Part shown: positions 1 through 6,066 of the stretch, one piece after another
How positions within the stretch are numbered: position 1 is the first letter of the stretch
How the letters are laid out: every line of letters starts with the position of its first letter
Source: CAZMXI01 sp964570205
Lineage (GTDB): Bacteria; Planctomycetota; Phycisphaerae; Tepidisphaerales; Tepidisphaeraceae
Direction of reading: 5' to 3'
Assembly (NCBI GenBank): GCA_964570205.1
Contig: CAZMXI010000216.1
Location: 1 to 7,177 of the forward strand
Length of the DNA stretch: 7,177 nt
Notes under the pieces: generated by a model
What the model was told of the DNA's origin: nothing
What the model saw: only the letters and a program-made list of their open reading frames with translations
The model's database searches: none
Made by a program: the position numbers and the translations under genes

Positions 1-57
1 AAGCTGAAGCTTGGGCATTGAACGGAGATTGTACGTTGAGCGGAGGTGGTGGGGCAC
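1..57 (-). CDS. Possible start of next operon gene (partial; perhaps ABC-2 permease)
   Basis: An open frame follows the stop of the ABC ATPase gene and runs off the left edge. It offers a GTG start at 57-55 and an in-frame ATG at 18-16, with 6 codons after the ATG and 19 after the GTG. Neither start has a clear Shine-Dalgarno sequence. ABC-2 type ATPase genes are usually followed at once by a membrane permease gene on the same strand, so that is the expected product. The few visible residues are not hydrophobic and do not identify a family. This is mainly a call from context. Confidence 0.22.
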   Translation of the reverse strand, partial: MPHHLRSTYNLRSMPKLQL

Positions 58-72
58 TGCGCGTGTGGCGTG

Positions 73-996
73 TCAGGTTTGGCTGAGCCGGTGGCCGGTG
101 ACGTGGATGAAGACATCTTCGAGGGTGGGCTTGCCGATGGAGATGGAGTCGATGAGGCCGGGTAGGGCCTCGACAAGCTGGGGGATGAAGTCGTGGGCGC
201 TGGGTCGCTCGATGCGAAGGGTGTTGTCGATGGGCTCGGCGTTGACGCCGAGGCGAGAGGCGATGGCGGCCCGCAGGGCGGGCAGGTCGCGGCCGGTGAG
301 GGTGATGACATCACCGCCAATGACTTGTTTGAGCTGTGCGGGGTCGCCGATGGCGACGATCCGGCCGCGATCCATGATGGCGAGGCGGTCGCAGCGTTCG
401 GCCTCATCCATGAGGTGGGTGGTGACGAGGATGGTGACGCCATCTCGCTGTCGGACATCGGCGAGGGCGGCCCACATGTCGATGCGGGCGGCGGGGTCGA
501 GGCCGGCGTTAGGTTCATCCATAAGTAGGATGCTCGGGGTGGTGAGGAGGCCCTTGGCGAGCTCGACGCGGCGTCGAAGGCCGCCGCTGAGGGTTCGGAC
601 GTAGTCGTTTCGGCGATCGGAGAGGCTGAAGCGGTCGAGCATGCGGTCGATGCGGGTTTCGAGATCGGTTCCGCGCAGGCCATAGAGGTGGCCATGGTGC
701 CGGAGGTTTTCGTCGACGCGCAGTTCCTTATCGAGGCTGGGGTATTGGAAGACGACGCCGATATGGCGACGGAGTTGGGCCTGGTTGCGGGGCAGTTGGA
801 GGTCGAGGATGGCGACTGTGCCCTCCTGGGGCGGCATGAGGGTGGAGAGGATTCGGAAGAGGGTGGTTTTGCCGCTGCCGTTGGGGCCGAGGAAGCCGAA
901 TATCTCGCCGGGCGGGATGCTGAGGCTGACGCGATGGAGGGCTTCGCGGTCGGCGTAGCGGTGCGTGAGGTCGTTGACTTGGATGATGGGCGCCAT
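73..996 (-). CDS. ABC-2 type exporter ATP-binding protein (DrrA/CcmA-like)
   Basis: This 307-residue cytoplasmic ATPase would power an ABC-2 type exporter whose permease is not in the window. All nucleotide-binding motifs are intact: Walker A GPNGSGKT (37-44), Q-loop Gln84, signature LSGGL (136-140), Walker B ILLMDEP (156-162), D-loop AGLD (164-167) and switch His194. The C-terminal third (about 220-307) ends with PTLEDVFIHVTG, which is typical of the extra C-terminal domain of DrrA-type ATPases (DUF4162-like). The start ATG lies 31 bp after the ctaB stop and has no recognisable Shine-Dalgarno site; the upstream sequence is C-rich. The gene is third in an apparent ctaA-ctaB-ABC operon, which suggests a part in oxidase or haem biogenesis or in export of a linked product. 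The substrate cannot be told from sequence. The ATPase call is secure; the function is open. Confidence 0.95.
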   Translation of the reverse strand: MAPIIQVNDLTHRYADREALHRVSLSIPPGEIFGFLGPNGSGKTTLFRILSTLMPPQEGTVAILDLQLPRNQAQLRRHIGVVFQYPSLDKELRVDENLRHHGHLYGLRGTDLETRIDRMLDRFSLSDRRNDYVRTLSGGLRRRVELAKGLLTTPSILLMDEPNAGLDPAARIDMWAALADVRQRDGVTILVTTHLMDEAERCDRLAIMDRGRIVAIGDPAQLKQVIGGDVITLTGRDLPALRAAIASRLGVNAEPIDNTLRIERPSAHDFIPQLVEALPGLIDSISIGKPTLEDVFIHVTGHRLSQT

Positions 997-1027
997 GGTG
1001 GATGCGGAGGGCGGGGGTTTGGCGGGT

Positions 1028-1966
1028 TCAAAGCTTGTCGATCATCATGCCGGCGAGCAGGAGCGGGAGGTAAAGGATGGAAGCGAGGAAGAGGCGGCGT
1101 GCGTCGGGGCGGCCGCGGCTGGCCGAGCAGCGCAGCCCGGCGAACAGGAAGCCGAAGCCGAGCAACATGGCGAGGATGAAGTAGACAGGGCCGGCCATGC
1201 CGATGGCGGTGGGCAGCAGGGTGACGGGGATGAGGGCGAGGGTGTAGATGACGATCTGGCGGCCGGTCATGCCGAGGTGGGGATCGATCACGGGGAGCAT
1301 CTTGAATCCGCCGCGCTCGTAGTCTTCGCGGTAGAGGATGGCAATGGCGAGAAAGTGGGGCATCTGCCAGAGGAAAAGGATGGTGAAGAGGGCGACGGCT
1401 TCGGGGGAGATGGCGTTGTGGACGGCGGTCCAACCCATGACGGGGGGGATGGCGCCGGGAACAGCGCCAACGACGGTGCAGAGGGTGGTGTGGCGCTTCA
1501 GGGGGGGGTAGATGAAGACATAGCTGACGAGCGTGATGGCGCCGAGGAGTGCGGTGAGGCCGTTGACCGCGAGAGCGAGGTAGACGATGCCGGCCAGGGA
1601 GAGAGCGAGGCCGAGCCAGAAGGCCTCGGCGGGTGTGATGCGGCCCGCGGGGAGGGGCCGGCGGGCGGTTCGGCGCATGCGGGCATCGAATCGCCATTCG
1701 ACCCGTTGATTGAGGACGCCCGCGGCGGCGGCGGTGAGGGCGGTGCCGAGCATGGCATGGATGAGGTTGGCCCAGTGGATGGGCTGCTGAACGGCCATGT
1801 AATAGCCGACGGCGGTGGTGACGAGCACCAGGAAATTGAGCCGGGGCTTGGTGAGCTCGACGAAGTCGGCGAAGCGAGACCTGGCCGGGGCGCGGGCGGG
1901 AGCCTGCAAGGCCGGGAGGATGGCGGCGGCTTCGCGGATCGGTTCGATGGGGTGTCTTGCGTTCAT
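1028..1966 (-). CDS. ctaB: Protohaem IX farnesyltransferase (haem O synthase)
   Basis: This is a 312-residue integral membrane prenyltransferase of the UbiA superfamily. It transfers farnesyl to a vinyl group of haem B, giving haem O, the precursor used by CtaA next door. After a soluble N-terminus of about 35 residues comes the family opening LTKPRLNFLVLVTT (38-51). The first Asp-rich, Mg-prenyl-diphosphate motif follows as NQRVEWRFDARMRRT (86-100), then RPLPAGRI (103-110). The second loop has KRHTTLCTVVGAVPGAIPP (157-175) and the third FLWQMPHFLAIA (198-209) with YREDYERGGFKMLPV (212-226). About nine hydrophobic segments can be counted, and the length is normal for COX10/CtaB. The start ATG has no clear Shine-Dalgarno site; a short dyad (TGATG-TGAT-CATCA, 1970-1983) lies just upstream. 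It sits 42 bp after ctaA. The only ambiguity is the exact start. Confidence 0.97.
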   Translation of the reverse strand: MNARHPIEPIREAAAILPALQAPARAPARSRFADFVELTKPRLNFLVLVTTAVGYYMAVQQPIHWANLIHAMLGTALTAAAAGVLNQRVEWRFDARMRRTARRPLPAGRITPAEAFWLGLALSLAGIVYLALAVNGLTALLGAITLVSYVFIYPPLKRHTTLCTVVGAVPGAIPPVMGWTAVHNAISPEAVALFTILFLWQMPHFLAIAILYREDYERGGFKMLPVIDPHLGMTGRQIVIYTLALIPVTLLPTAIGMAGPVYFILAMLLGFGFLFAGLRCSASRGRPDARRLFLASILYLPLLLAGMMIDKL

Positions 1967-2008
1967 GCTGATGTGATCATCATAGGCAAGTGGGAAACGG
2001 CGTGAGGA

Positions 2009-3106
2009 TCAGGCCATTGCGGGCGACGGCAGTGGTTGGGGGCTGGGCAATTCCTGCAACTGGCCGAGGCCGCGGAGACGGATGGCGCGAGTGGCGATGG
2101 TGAAGGCGGTGAAGAGGCAGAGGGCGCCGACGACGTGCAGACTGGCGACTTCGGGGTGGCGTCGGAGGAGGATCGTGGCGATGCCGAGGGTGAATTGGGT
2201 GACGATCAGGGCGGCGAGGATGAGGGTAGGGCGCACCAGCAAGTGCAGGTGGCGGAAGCGGCGGAAGAGGCGGATGGCCAGTTCGGCAGCGAGGATGACG
2301 ATAAGGACGGCGAGGATGCGATGCGTGAAATGGATCCAGACCTGGCCCATGGTGACGGTCTGGTAATTGAGATCGTGTTGAGTGGCGCGCCAGGCGTTGA
2401 TCCGGTCGAGGGTGGCGGCGTCGGTGGGGGGCAGGAGGCCGTCATAGGCGGTGGGGAAGTCGGGAATGGCGAGGCCGGCTTTGTGGTGGCGCATGGTGGC
2501 GGCGACGATCAGTTGGATAAAGATGACGGCGGTAAGAAGGGCGGCCATCGTGACGATGCCGCGGGCAAGTGGGGCGCCAGGCGTGTGCGGGACAATGGCC
2601 TGCTGGGTGTGGAGGGCCCACCAGCGGGAACTCATGGCGACGTTGAGGGCGGTGAGGCAGAAGAACGCCTGGGCGACGCAGGCATGTACGATGGCGAGAT
2701 CGAGGTTGATCCAGATGACGCGCAGGCCGCCAAGGACGCCTTGCAGGATGACGGCTGCGAGAATCGCCAAGGACAGGATGCGCAGAGACTTGCGGGTTCT
2801 GGTCGCCCAGGCCCATGCAACCAGGGCGATGGCGATCATGCCGACGAGCGAGCCCATGAGGCGGTGCGTGTGCTCGTAGAAGACGCCTCCCTGCCACATG
2901 CTGGGGGGCAGGAGGAACATGTTATGGTCGAGACTGTCGGGCCAATCGGGAACGGCGAGGCCGGCTTCGTAGCTGGTGACCAGGCCGCCCATGAAGATCA
3001 GGACGGCGGTGGCAACGGCAAGGAGGATGGCAATACGATGCAGGCCGCGGTTGAAGGCGGGCGTTTGGGCGGGGTTGATTTGGCTGGTCATGGCAGAGCT
3101 CATCAT
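2009..3106 (-). CDS. ctaA: Haem A synthase, COX15/CtaA family
   Basis: This membrane enzyme oxidises the C8 methyl of haem O to a formyl group, giving haem A for aa3-type cytochrome oxidase. With the start at 3106 it has 365 residues and about eight membrane helices in two similar four-helix halves. Each half carries a matching signature: GLAVPDWP (49-56) and GLAIPDFP (211-218). The expected haem-ligand histidines are present: EHTHR (78-82), His141 in LAIVHA, His259/His262 in IHFTHR, and His324 in ASLHVVG. The frame stays open upstream to an ATG at 3418, but that longer form would overlap the divergent lipoprotein gene by 168 bp, and its extra residues are polar and unlike the family. ATGs at 3106, 3103 and 3091 are all possible, and none has a well-spaced Shine-Dalgarno site; an AGGAG at 3145-3141 is too far away. 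It is the first gene of the apparent ctaA-ctaB-ABC operon. Confidence 0.95.
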   Translation of the reverse strand: MMSSAMTSQINPAQTPAFNRGLHRIAILLAVATAVLIFMGGLVTSYEAGLAVPDWPDSLDHNMFLLPPSMWQGGVFYEHTHRLMGSLVGMIAIALVAWAWATRTRKSLRILSLAILAAVILQGVLGGLRVIWINLDLAIVHACVAQAFFCLTALNVAMSSRWWALHTQQAIVPHTPGAPLARGIVTMAALLTAVIFIQLIVAATMRHHKAGLAIPDFPTAYDGLLPPTDAATLDRINAWRATQHDLNYQTVTMGQVWIHFTHRILAVLIVILAAELAIRLFRRFRHLHLLVRPTLILAALIVTQFTLGIATILLRRHPEVASLHVVGALCLFTAFTIATRAIRLRGLGQLQELPSPQPLPSPAMA

Positions 3107-3250
3107 CTGGCGGAATGGTAGGTTGCGCCAAGGGCGATTTCTCCTAGAGGGGGGGCAGACATGCATTACCGGACGGGCGGCGCTCAATTGCCCAGGCTGC
3201 CGAGCCGATAGAACTGACAAGAGCGTTAAATTACGCGCACATGGACCCAT
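3107..3250. promoter_or_regulatory. Divergent intergenic region, ctaA / TPR lipoprotein
   Basis: These 144 bp separate two divergent genes and should hold both promoters. The only A+T-rich patch is around 3225-3233 (GTTAAATTA). I could not find a -35/-10 pair with acceptable spacing on either strand, so no promoter is drawn. Neither start codon has a well-placed Shine-Dalgarno site. The assignment as a regulatory region is by position only. Confidence 0.4.
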
Positions 3251-3925
3251 ATGAACAGATTGAAGATCGATTTTGTCGGGCTGGCTGTGTTGGTCGTGGC
3301 CTTGGGCGGTTGCGGGGGCAAGTCCGCGACGGACAGGCCGACGGGCGTCGGTCGGACGGCGTTTGAGCGAAGCGATGATCCCGCGATCATGGCGGATACG
3401 TATTTTGCGGCGGGTCAACTTGCGGAATCACAAGGGCTTGGGGCCAAGGCGATTGAGCAGTATCGGTCAGCGCTGGGGCTCGATCCGCGACATCAGGCAA
3501 GCCTATACCGTACTGCAGTGGTGCGGACGCAGCTTCGGCAGTTTCCTGAGGCGATTGCGGCGTGGGAGGCATATCTGAAGGAAACCGGCTATGGGGCAAC
3601 CGGTTACAGTAACCTGGGGTTCTGCTATGAGCTGGCGGGGCGTGCGGAGGAGGCGGAGCGGGCTTACAAGCAAGGCGTTGCGAACGAACCTGCGAACGTG
3701 GCGTGCCGGACGAACTATGGGCTGATGCTGGCGCGGCTCGGCCGGAGGAACGAGGCGATCGTGCAGCTTCAGGCGGTGCTGCCGGATGCGCAGGTTCATT
3801 ACAACCTTGGGTCGGTTCATGAGTCGCTGGGGCAGGCGGAGCAGGCTAAGGCGGAATACGCCAAGGCGTTGTCGCTGGATCCGGGGCTGAGAGAGGCGCG
3901 AGAGAAGCTGGCGGGGTTGGATTGA
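3251..3925 (+). CDS. TPR-repeat lipoprotein
   Basis: The 224-residue product begins with a lipoprotein signal: basic n-region MNRLK, hydrophobic core, and lipobox LGGC with the lipidated cysteine at position 21. A Gly/Ser/Thr-rich linker (22-45) leads to about five tetratricopeptide repeats, roughly 48-81, 83-115, 116-150, 152-181 (short) and 182-213. Typical TPR packing residues are visible, for example YSNLGFCYELAGRAEEAERAY (positions 119-139) and HYNLGSVHESLGQAEQAKAEY (183-203). TPR lipoproteins serve as protein-protein scaffolds at the membrane, often in assembly or secretion complexes; no catalytic domain is present. No Shine-Dalgarno site precedes the ATG, but the lipobox fixes the start well. 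An ATG at 3241 is out of frame. The gene diverges from the haem A operon, so a link to oxidase assembly is possible but not shown. Confidence 0.88.
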   Translation: MNRLKIDFVGLAVLVVALGGCGGKSATDRPTGVGRTAFERSDDPAIMADTYFAAGQLAESQGLGAKAIEQYRSALGLDPRHQASLYRTAVVRTQLRQFPEAIAAWEAYLKETGYGATGYSNLGFCYELAGRAEEAERAYKQGVANEPANVACRTNYGLMLARLGRRNEAIVQLQAVLPDAQVHYNLGSVHESLGQAEQAKAEYAKALSLDPGLREAREKLAGLD

Positions 3926-3989
3926 GGCCGGGGGCGGCTGGTCATTGCCACTGGTGAAAAGCGGGTGACAAGGGGCGATTACGCCGATG

Positions 3990-4026
3990 AGCGCAGCGCC
4001 GAGCTTGCGCGTGCGCTGGCGCTTTT
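3990..4026 (+). terminator. Candidate rho-independent terminator after the TPR gene
   Basis: The left arm AGCGCAGCGC (3990-3999) pairs with GCGCTGGCGCT (4013-4023) over ten base pairs with one bulged G (4018) and a 13-nt loop. A run of four T follows directly (4023-4026). The hairpin starts 64 nt after the TPR stop. The T-tract is short, and on the opposite strand the hairpin is not followed by T, so it would act for the plus-strand gene. Confidence 0.45.
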
Positions 4027-4083
4027 ACGCAACCTGCCGCCAAATCTGCTGTAGATCATGGAATTCCCGATTGAATGCGCATT

Positions 4084-4197
4084 TCAGTGGGCGAGCCATC
4101 TTGCGATCAAGAAGACACCTACCTCGATCGCTGCCAAGACGAGGACACCGAGCCAGAAATTGGCGCGACTGTCAGCATCTGCTTCGACAAAGTCCAT
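4084..4197 (-). CDS. 37-residue single-pass membrane microprotein (hypothetical)
   Basis: A short gene reads MDFVEADADSRANF, then a hydrophobic helix of about 18 residues (WLGVLVLAAIEVGVFLIA, 15-32), then RWLAH and a stop. A Shine-Dalgarno-like GAGGGA lies 5 nt before the ATG, and an in-frame TGA seven codons upstream limits how far the frame can extend. The N-terminus is acidic and the C-terminus basic, which by the positive-inside rule predicts N-out, C-in. A glutamate (Glu25) sits inside the membrane segment. I do not recognise the family. Small membrane proteins of this size often act as subunits or regulators of larger membrane complexes, but nothing here names a partner. It lies 161 bp downstream of the RRM gene on the same strand, and converges on the TPR gene. 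Too short for default gene finders, so it may be unannotated in relatives. Confidence 0.6.
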   Translation of the reverse strand: MDFVEADADSRANFWLGVLVLAAIEVGVFLIARWLAH

Positions 4198-4358
4198 ATC
4201 ATCCCTCGATGCTCACCGGTGGCCGGGGCGGTTCGGACCTGCACGCGCAAACGCCGCTCCGGCGCAAGGGACTACAGGGGCGACTCGTGGAGGTTTTGCC
4301 AACTGCAGCTTCCCTGGGTGACCAGAATCGCGGCTTCCTCCGGATTCCATAGCGTTGA
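4198..4358 (-). other. Spacer between RRM gene and microprotein gene
   Basis: These 161 bp hold a hairpin just after the RRM stop (listed separately) and a second small dyad CTGG-GTGA-CCAG (4316-4327). A 46-codon open frame (ATG at 4350-4348, ending at the TGA upstream of the microprotein) is rich in Pro, Gly, Ala and Arg, has no hydrophobic segment or motif, and is probably not a gene. Confidence 0.4.
4325..4347 (-). terminator. Hairpin directly downstream of the RRM gene
   Basis: GAATC (4325-4329) pairs with GATTC (4343-4347) and CGG (4331-4333) with CCG (4340-4342), giving an eight-base-pair stem with one bulged G (4330) and a six-base loop CTTCCT. It begins 11 nt after the RRM stop on the minus strand. 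No T-tract follows, so it could be a weak terminator or an mRNA 3'-end stabiliser and is not a textbook terminator. Confidence 0.33.
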
Positions 4359-4678
4359 TCAATACCGGCTGCGGCCGAAGCCGCTGGGGCTGCGGCCGCC
4401 GCTGCCGCCGAAATTGCGCTTTTCCTTGGGCTTGGCTTCATTGACGGTCAGCGCACGTCCGCCGTGGTCCTGGCCGTTGAGCGCGGCGATGGCCGCCTGG
4501 GCCTCGCCATCGCTGCTCATCTCGACAAAGCCGAATCCTTTGCTCTGGCCGGTGTCGCGATCGGCGATGACGGCGGCGCTTTCGACGGTGCCGTGCGGCT
4601 TGAAGAGCGTCTCCAGAGCGGANNNNNNNNNNCGTCAACGTCATAGCTCAGATTCCCGACATACAGCTTCTTGCCCAT
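4359..4678 (-). CDS. RRM-domain RNA-binding protein, interrupted by assembly gap
   Basis: This is a small single-RRM RNA-binding protein of the bacterial glycine-rich (Rbp/cold-shock-like) type. The visible N-terminus is MGKKLYVGNLSYDVD with the RNP2 motif LYVGNL (5-10). After the gap comes SALETLFKPHGTVESA, then DRDTGQSKGFGFVEM with the RNP1 motif KGFGFVEM. The domain closes at GGRALTVNEAKPK and is followed by a short basic, Gly/Ser-rich tail ending GFGRSRY. A good Shine-Dalgarno site, AGGAG (4689-4685), lies 6 nt before the ATG. Ten N (4623-4632) split the frame: 46 nt before the gap and 264 nt after it require a gap length of 2 modulo 3. RRM spacing fits a gap of 2, giving 103 residues. 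The apparent frameshift is therefore an assembly artefact and does not mark a pseudogene. The protein would bind single-stranded RNA; targets are unknown. Confidence 0.92.
4623..4632. other. Assembly gap (10 N) of wrong length
   Basis: A run of exactly ten N lies within the RRM coding sequence. It looks like a scaffold placeholder. Both flanks encode adjoining parts of one RRM domain, so the join is right, but the frame shows that the real missing length is not 10. Confidence 0.9.
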
Positions 4679-4722
4679 GCGATTCTCCTGTTGAGTTGGG
4701 CGTGTGACCCGTATTTGACTTT

Positions 4723-4757
4723 CCAGGTCCTGGTGAAAGGGGCCAACGTCGTGGCCC
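4723..4757 (-). other. Two dyads in the leader of the RRM gene
   Basis: CCAGG-T-CCTGG (4723-4733) is a perfect 5-bp inverted repeat around one base, and GGGCCA-ACGTCG-TGGCCC (4740-4757) is a perfect 6-bp stem with a 6-nt loop. They lie 45-79 nt upstream of the RRM start. They could fold in the 5' leader of the mRNA or serve as an operator. No function is shown. Confidence 0.35.
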
Positions 4758-5041
4758 AAGAGGCAGAATGGCGATGGGGAAAGAGATTGCGAGCAGTGGG
4801 AGCTGATGCGTAATCTGATTCGGCTTCGACAAACCGACCAACAACATCATAGCGTCGCGACAGGTGCTGGTCCGTACAAGAATCGCAGATACTCGAGACA
4901 GAGGGGCGGGCCGGCCGCGTCGCCGTGTAGATGTAAAGGCAATTCAATACAGATGTTACAAGCGGATAGCGTGCATTGGGAACGGGGTGGTGAGGAAACT
5001 CCGCAGCGATGGACCCGATCGCCATTCCGCTGACAACCTGC

Positions 5042-5070
5042 TTCTCGTTTGCTTATCGACGATGTAGAAT
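5042..5070 (+). promoter_or_regulatory. Weak sigma-70-like promoter candidate for the coiled-coil gene
   Basis: TAGAAT (5065-5070) matches five of six -10 bases and lies 17 nt after TTCTCG (5042-5047), which matches only three of six -35 bases. Transcription would begin near 5077, leaving a leader of about 47 nt that contains the GAGGAG Shine-Dalgarno site. A second TAGAAT (5100-5105) follows TTGACG (5081-5086), but the 13-nt spacer is too short. Confidence 0.25.
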
Positions 5071-5123
5071 CACTTCTTCATTGACGATCCCGGCCTGTTT
5101 AGAATCGCCTGAGGAGAGAATCC

Positions 5124-6029
5124 ATGATCGCCAGTCGGCTGCTGCTCGCGTCGCTGTCGGTGTGTTTTTTGTGCGCTACAGGGTTGAGTGTTCGTGCCGC
5201 AGATGGAGTTGCGCCGGCGCGCGCGGGAGGGTATGGCGGCGCGTCGGGCTATGGCGGTTCGGCGGCCGGAAATGGCGCCGAGGGGGTCCCTGCGGGCAAA
5301 TCGGACCTTTCGGCGGCTGAGGACAATGTGCGCAAGACGATGGCCCGGCTGCGGCAGGAGTTCGAGCAGAGCCCGGATTTTTCGGCCGCCATGGAGGAGC
5401 GGAAGGCAGCGGTGGCGGAATTTGATGCTGCGCGCAAGGTGCTTGTCGAGAAGTTGAAACAAACGCCGGCGTACAACAACGCCGTGGCCGAGCAGCGCAA
5501 GGCTCAGGATGAGGTTGACAAACTGCGATCGCAGCCGGGCACACCGAAACTGGTGGAGGCGGCGACCAAGGCCATGCAGGCCGGATCGGTGATCACGAAG
5601 ATGGAGGGGGAGGCGATTGCCAAGGATGAGAAGGCTTCGCAGGCGCGCAAACGGATGACCCAGGCCAGTGCGAAGGTGGCGAAGATGCAGCGCGAATTTC
5701 AGGAATCGCTCAGGAACCACCCCGATATCGAGGCCGCAAAGAAGGATGTCGAATCCACGCGGGAGCGGGTGAGAACGGCAGCCCAGGAAGCGGCCGCATC
5801 GCGACAGCGAGACATGGAACAGGCACGCGAACGGGAGATGATGGATCGTCAGCGCGAGGCCGAGGCCCGTGATCGCGACCGCGAACGGGATAGAGAACGG
5901 GAACGCGACGACCGCCGGCGGGACGCAGGCCAAGGGAATAATCCGCCCCTACCGCGCGGCAACGGCGCGGACAGGGGCGGCGCGCCGGGTGGTGGAGGCG
6001 ACGCTCCGGCGGGCGCCGGGGGGCGCTGA
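5124..6029 (+). CDS. Secreted, charged coiled-coil repeat protein (hypothetical)
   Basis: The 301-residue product starts with a Sec signal peptide (1-25; core LLLASLSVCFLCATGL, likely cut after VRA). Next is a Gly/Tyr/Ala-rich stretch (34-58, GGYGGASGYGGSA), then a long helical, coiled-coil region (about 61-265). This region holds three related units of about 30 residues starting near 76, 107 and 188. Each has an acidic/basic helix, a break at SPDF, TPAY or HPDI, then an A-rich helix. The segment 227-266 is almost pure Arg/Asp/Glu (RDRDRERDRERERDD), and the tail is Gly/Pro-rich (270-301). A strong Shine-Dalgarno site, GAGGAG (5111-5116), lies 7 nt before the ATG. No catalytic motif or lipobox is present. 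A structural or surface-binding role in the periplasm is likely but unproven. I do not recognise a named family. Confidence 0.85.
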   Translation: MIASRLLLASLSVCFLCATGLSVRAADGVAPARAGGYGGASGYGGSAAGNGAEGVPAGKSDLSAAEDNVRKTMARLRQEFEQSPDFSAAMEERKAAVAEFDAARKVLVEKLKQTPAYNNAVAEQRKAQDEVDKLRSQPGTPKLVEAATKAMQAGSVITKMEGEAIAKDEKASQARKRMTQASAKVAKMQREFQESLRNHPDIEAAKKDVESTRERVRTAAQEAAASRQRDMEQAREREMMDRQREAEARDRDRERDRERERDDRRRDAGQGNNPPLPRGNGADRGGAPGGGGDAPAGAGGR

Positions 6030-6049
6030 TCGAACGAATCGCCGGTCGC

Positions 6050-6066
6050 CGCCGCAGACTGCGGCG
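6050..6066. terminator. Hairpin in the convergent gap (candidate bidirectional terminator)
   Basis: CGCCGCA (6050-6056) and TGCGGCG (6060-6066) form a perfect 7-bp stem with a three-base loop in the 37-bp gap between two convergent genes. It abuts the stop codon of the BNR gene. There is no T-tract on either side, so it may work with Rho or only protect the 3' ends. Confidence 0.42.

Larger units (their letters stand above)
4679..5123. promoter_or_regulatory. Divergent intergenic region, RRM gene / coiled-coil gene
   Basis: These 445 bp separate the minus-strand RRM gene from the plus-strand coiled-coil gene. I see the Shine-Dalgarno sites of both genes, two dyads in the RRM leader, and one weak promoter candidate for the plus-strand gene. 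A TATGAT (-10-like) on the minus strand at about 4852-4847 has no matching -35. No tRNA, known riboswitch core or credible protein gene is visible. A 125-codon minus-strand frame across it (5025-4648) runs into the RRM gene and has no family-like features. The length leaves room for a long 5' leader or a small RNA. Confidence 0.45.

Noticed and set aside
11..604. Plus-strand open frames opposite the ABC ATPase gene
   Set aside because: They are Arg/Ser/Met-rich antisense translations; the minus strand holds an intact ATPase.
965..2005. A 346-codon plus-strand open frame opposite ctaB
   Set aside because: It is a Gly/Asp/Glu-rich shadow of the GC-rich ctaB gene with no motif or start signal; ctaB on the other strand has all family motifs.
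2036..3121. A 361-codon plus-strand open frame opposite ctaA
   Set aside because: It has the same Gly/Glu/Asp-rich shadow composition and no recognisable domain; ctaA explains the region.
4229..4245. GGTTCGGACC, which resembles a tRNA T-loop
   Set aside because: No acceptor, D or anticodon stems can be drawn around it on either strand.
3987..4352. Plus-strand open frames downstream of the TPR gene
   Set aside because: They are Arg/Ser-rich, lack a start signal or motif, overlap the terminator hairpin and lie opposite the better supported microprotein gene.
4359..4678. RRM gene as a frameshifted pseudogene
   Set aside because: The frame change coincides exactly with the N run, and both sides encode adjoining parts of one intact RRM domain.
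4648..5025. A 125-codon minus-strand open frame upstream of the RRM gene
   Set aside because: It runs into the RRM coding sequence in another frame, has no Shine-Dalgarno site or motif, and its composition looks random.
4990..5035. GAGGAAACTCC, which recalls the conserved start of bacterial RNase P RNA, with nearby dyads
   Set aside because: The rest of the RNase P core, including the GGGCTCC-like continuation and the 3' partner of the P4 helix, is not visible. The match is short and probably chance.
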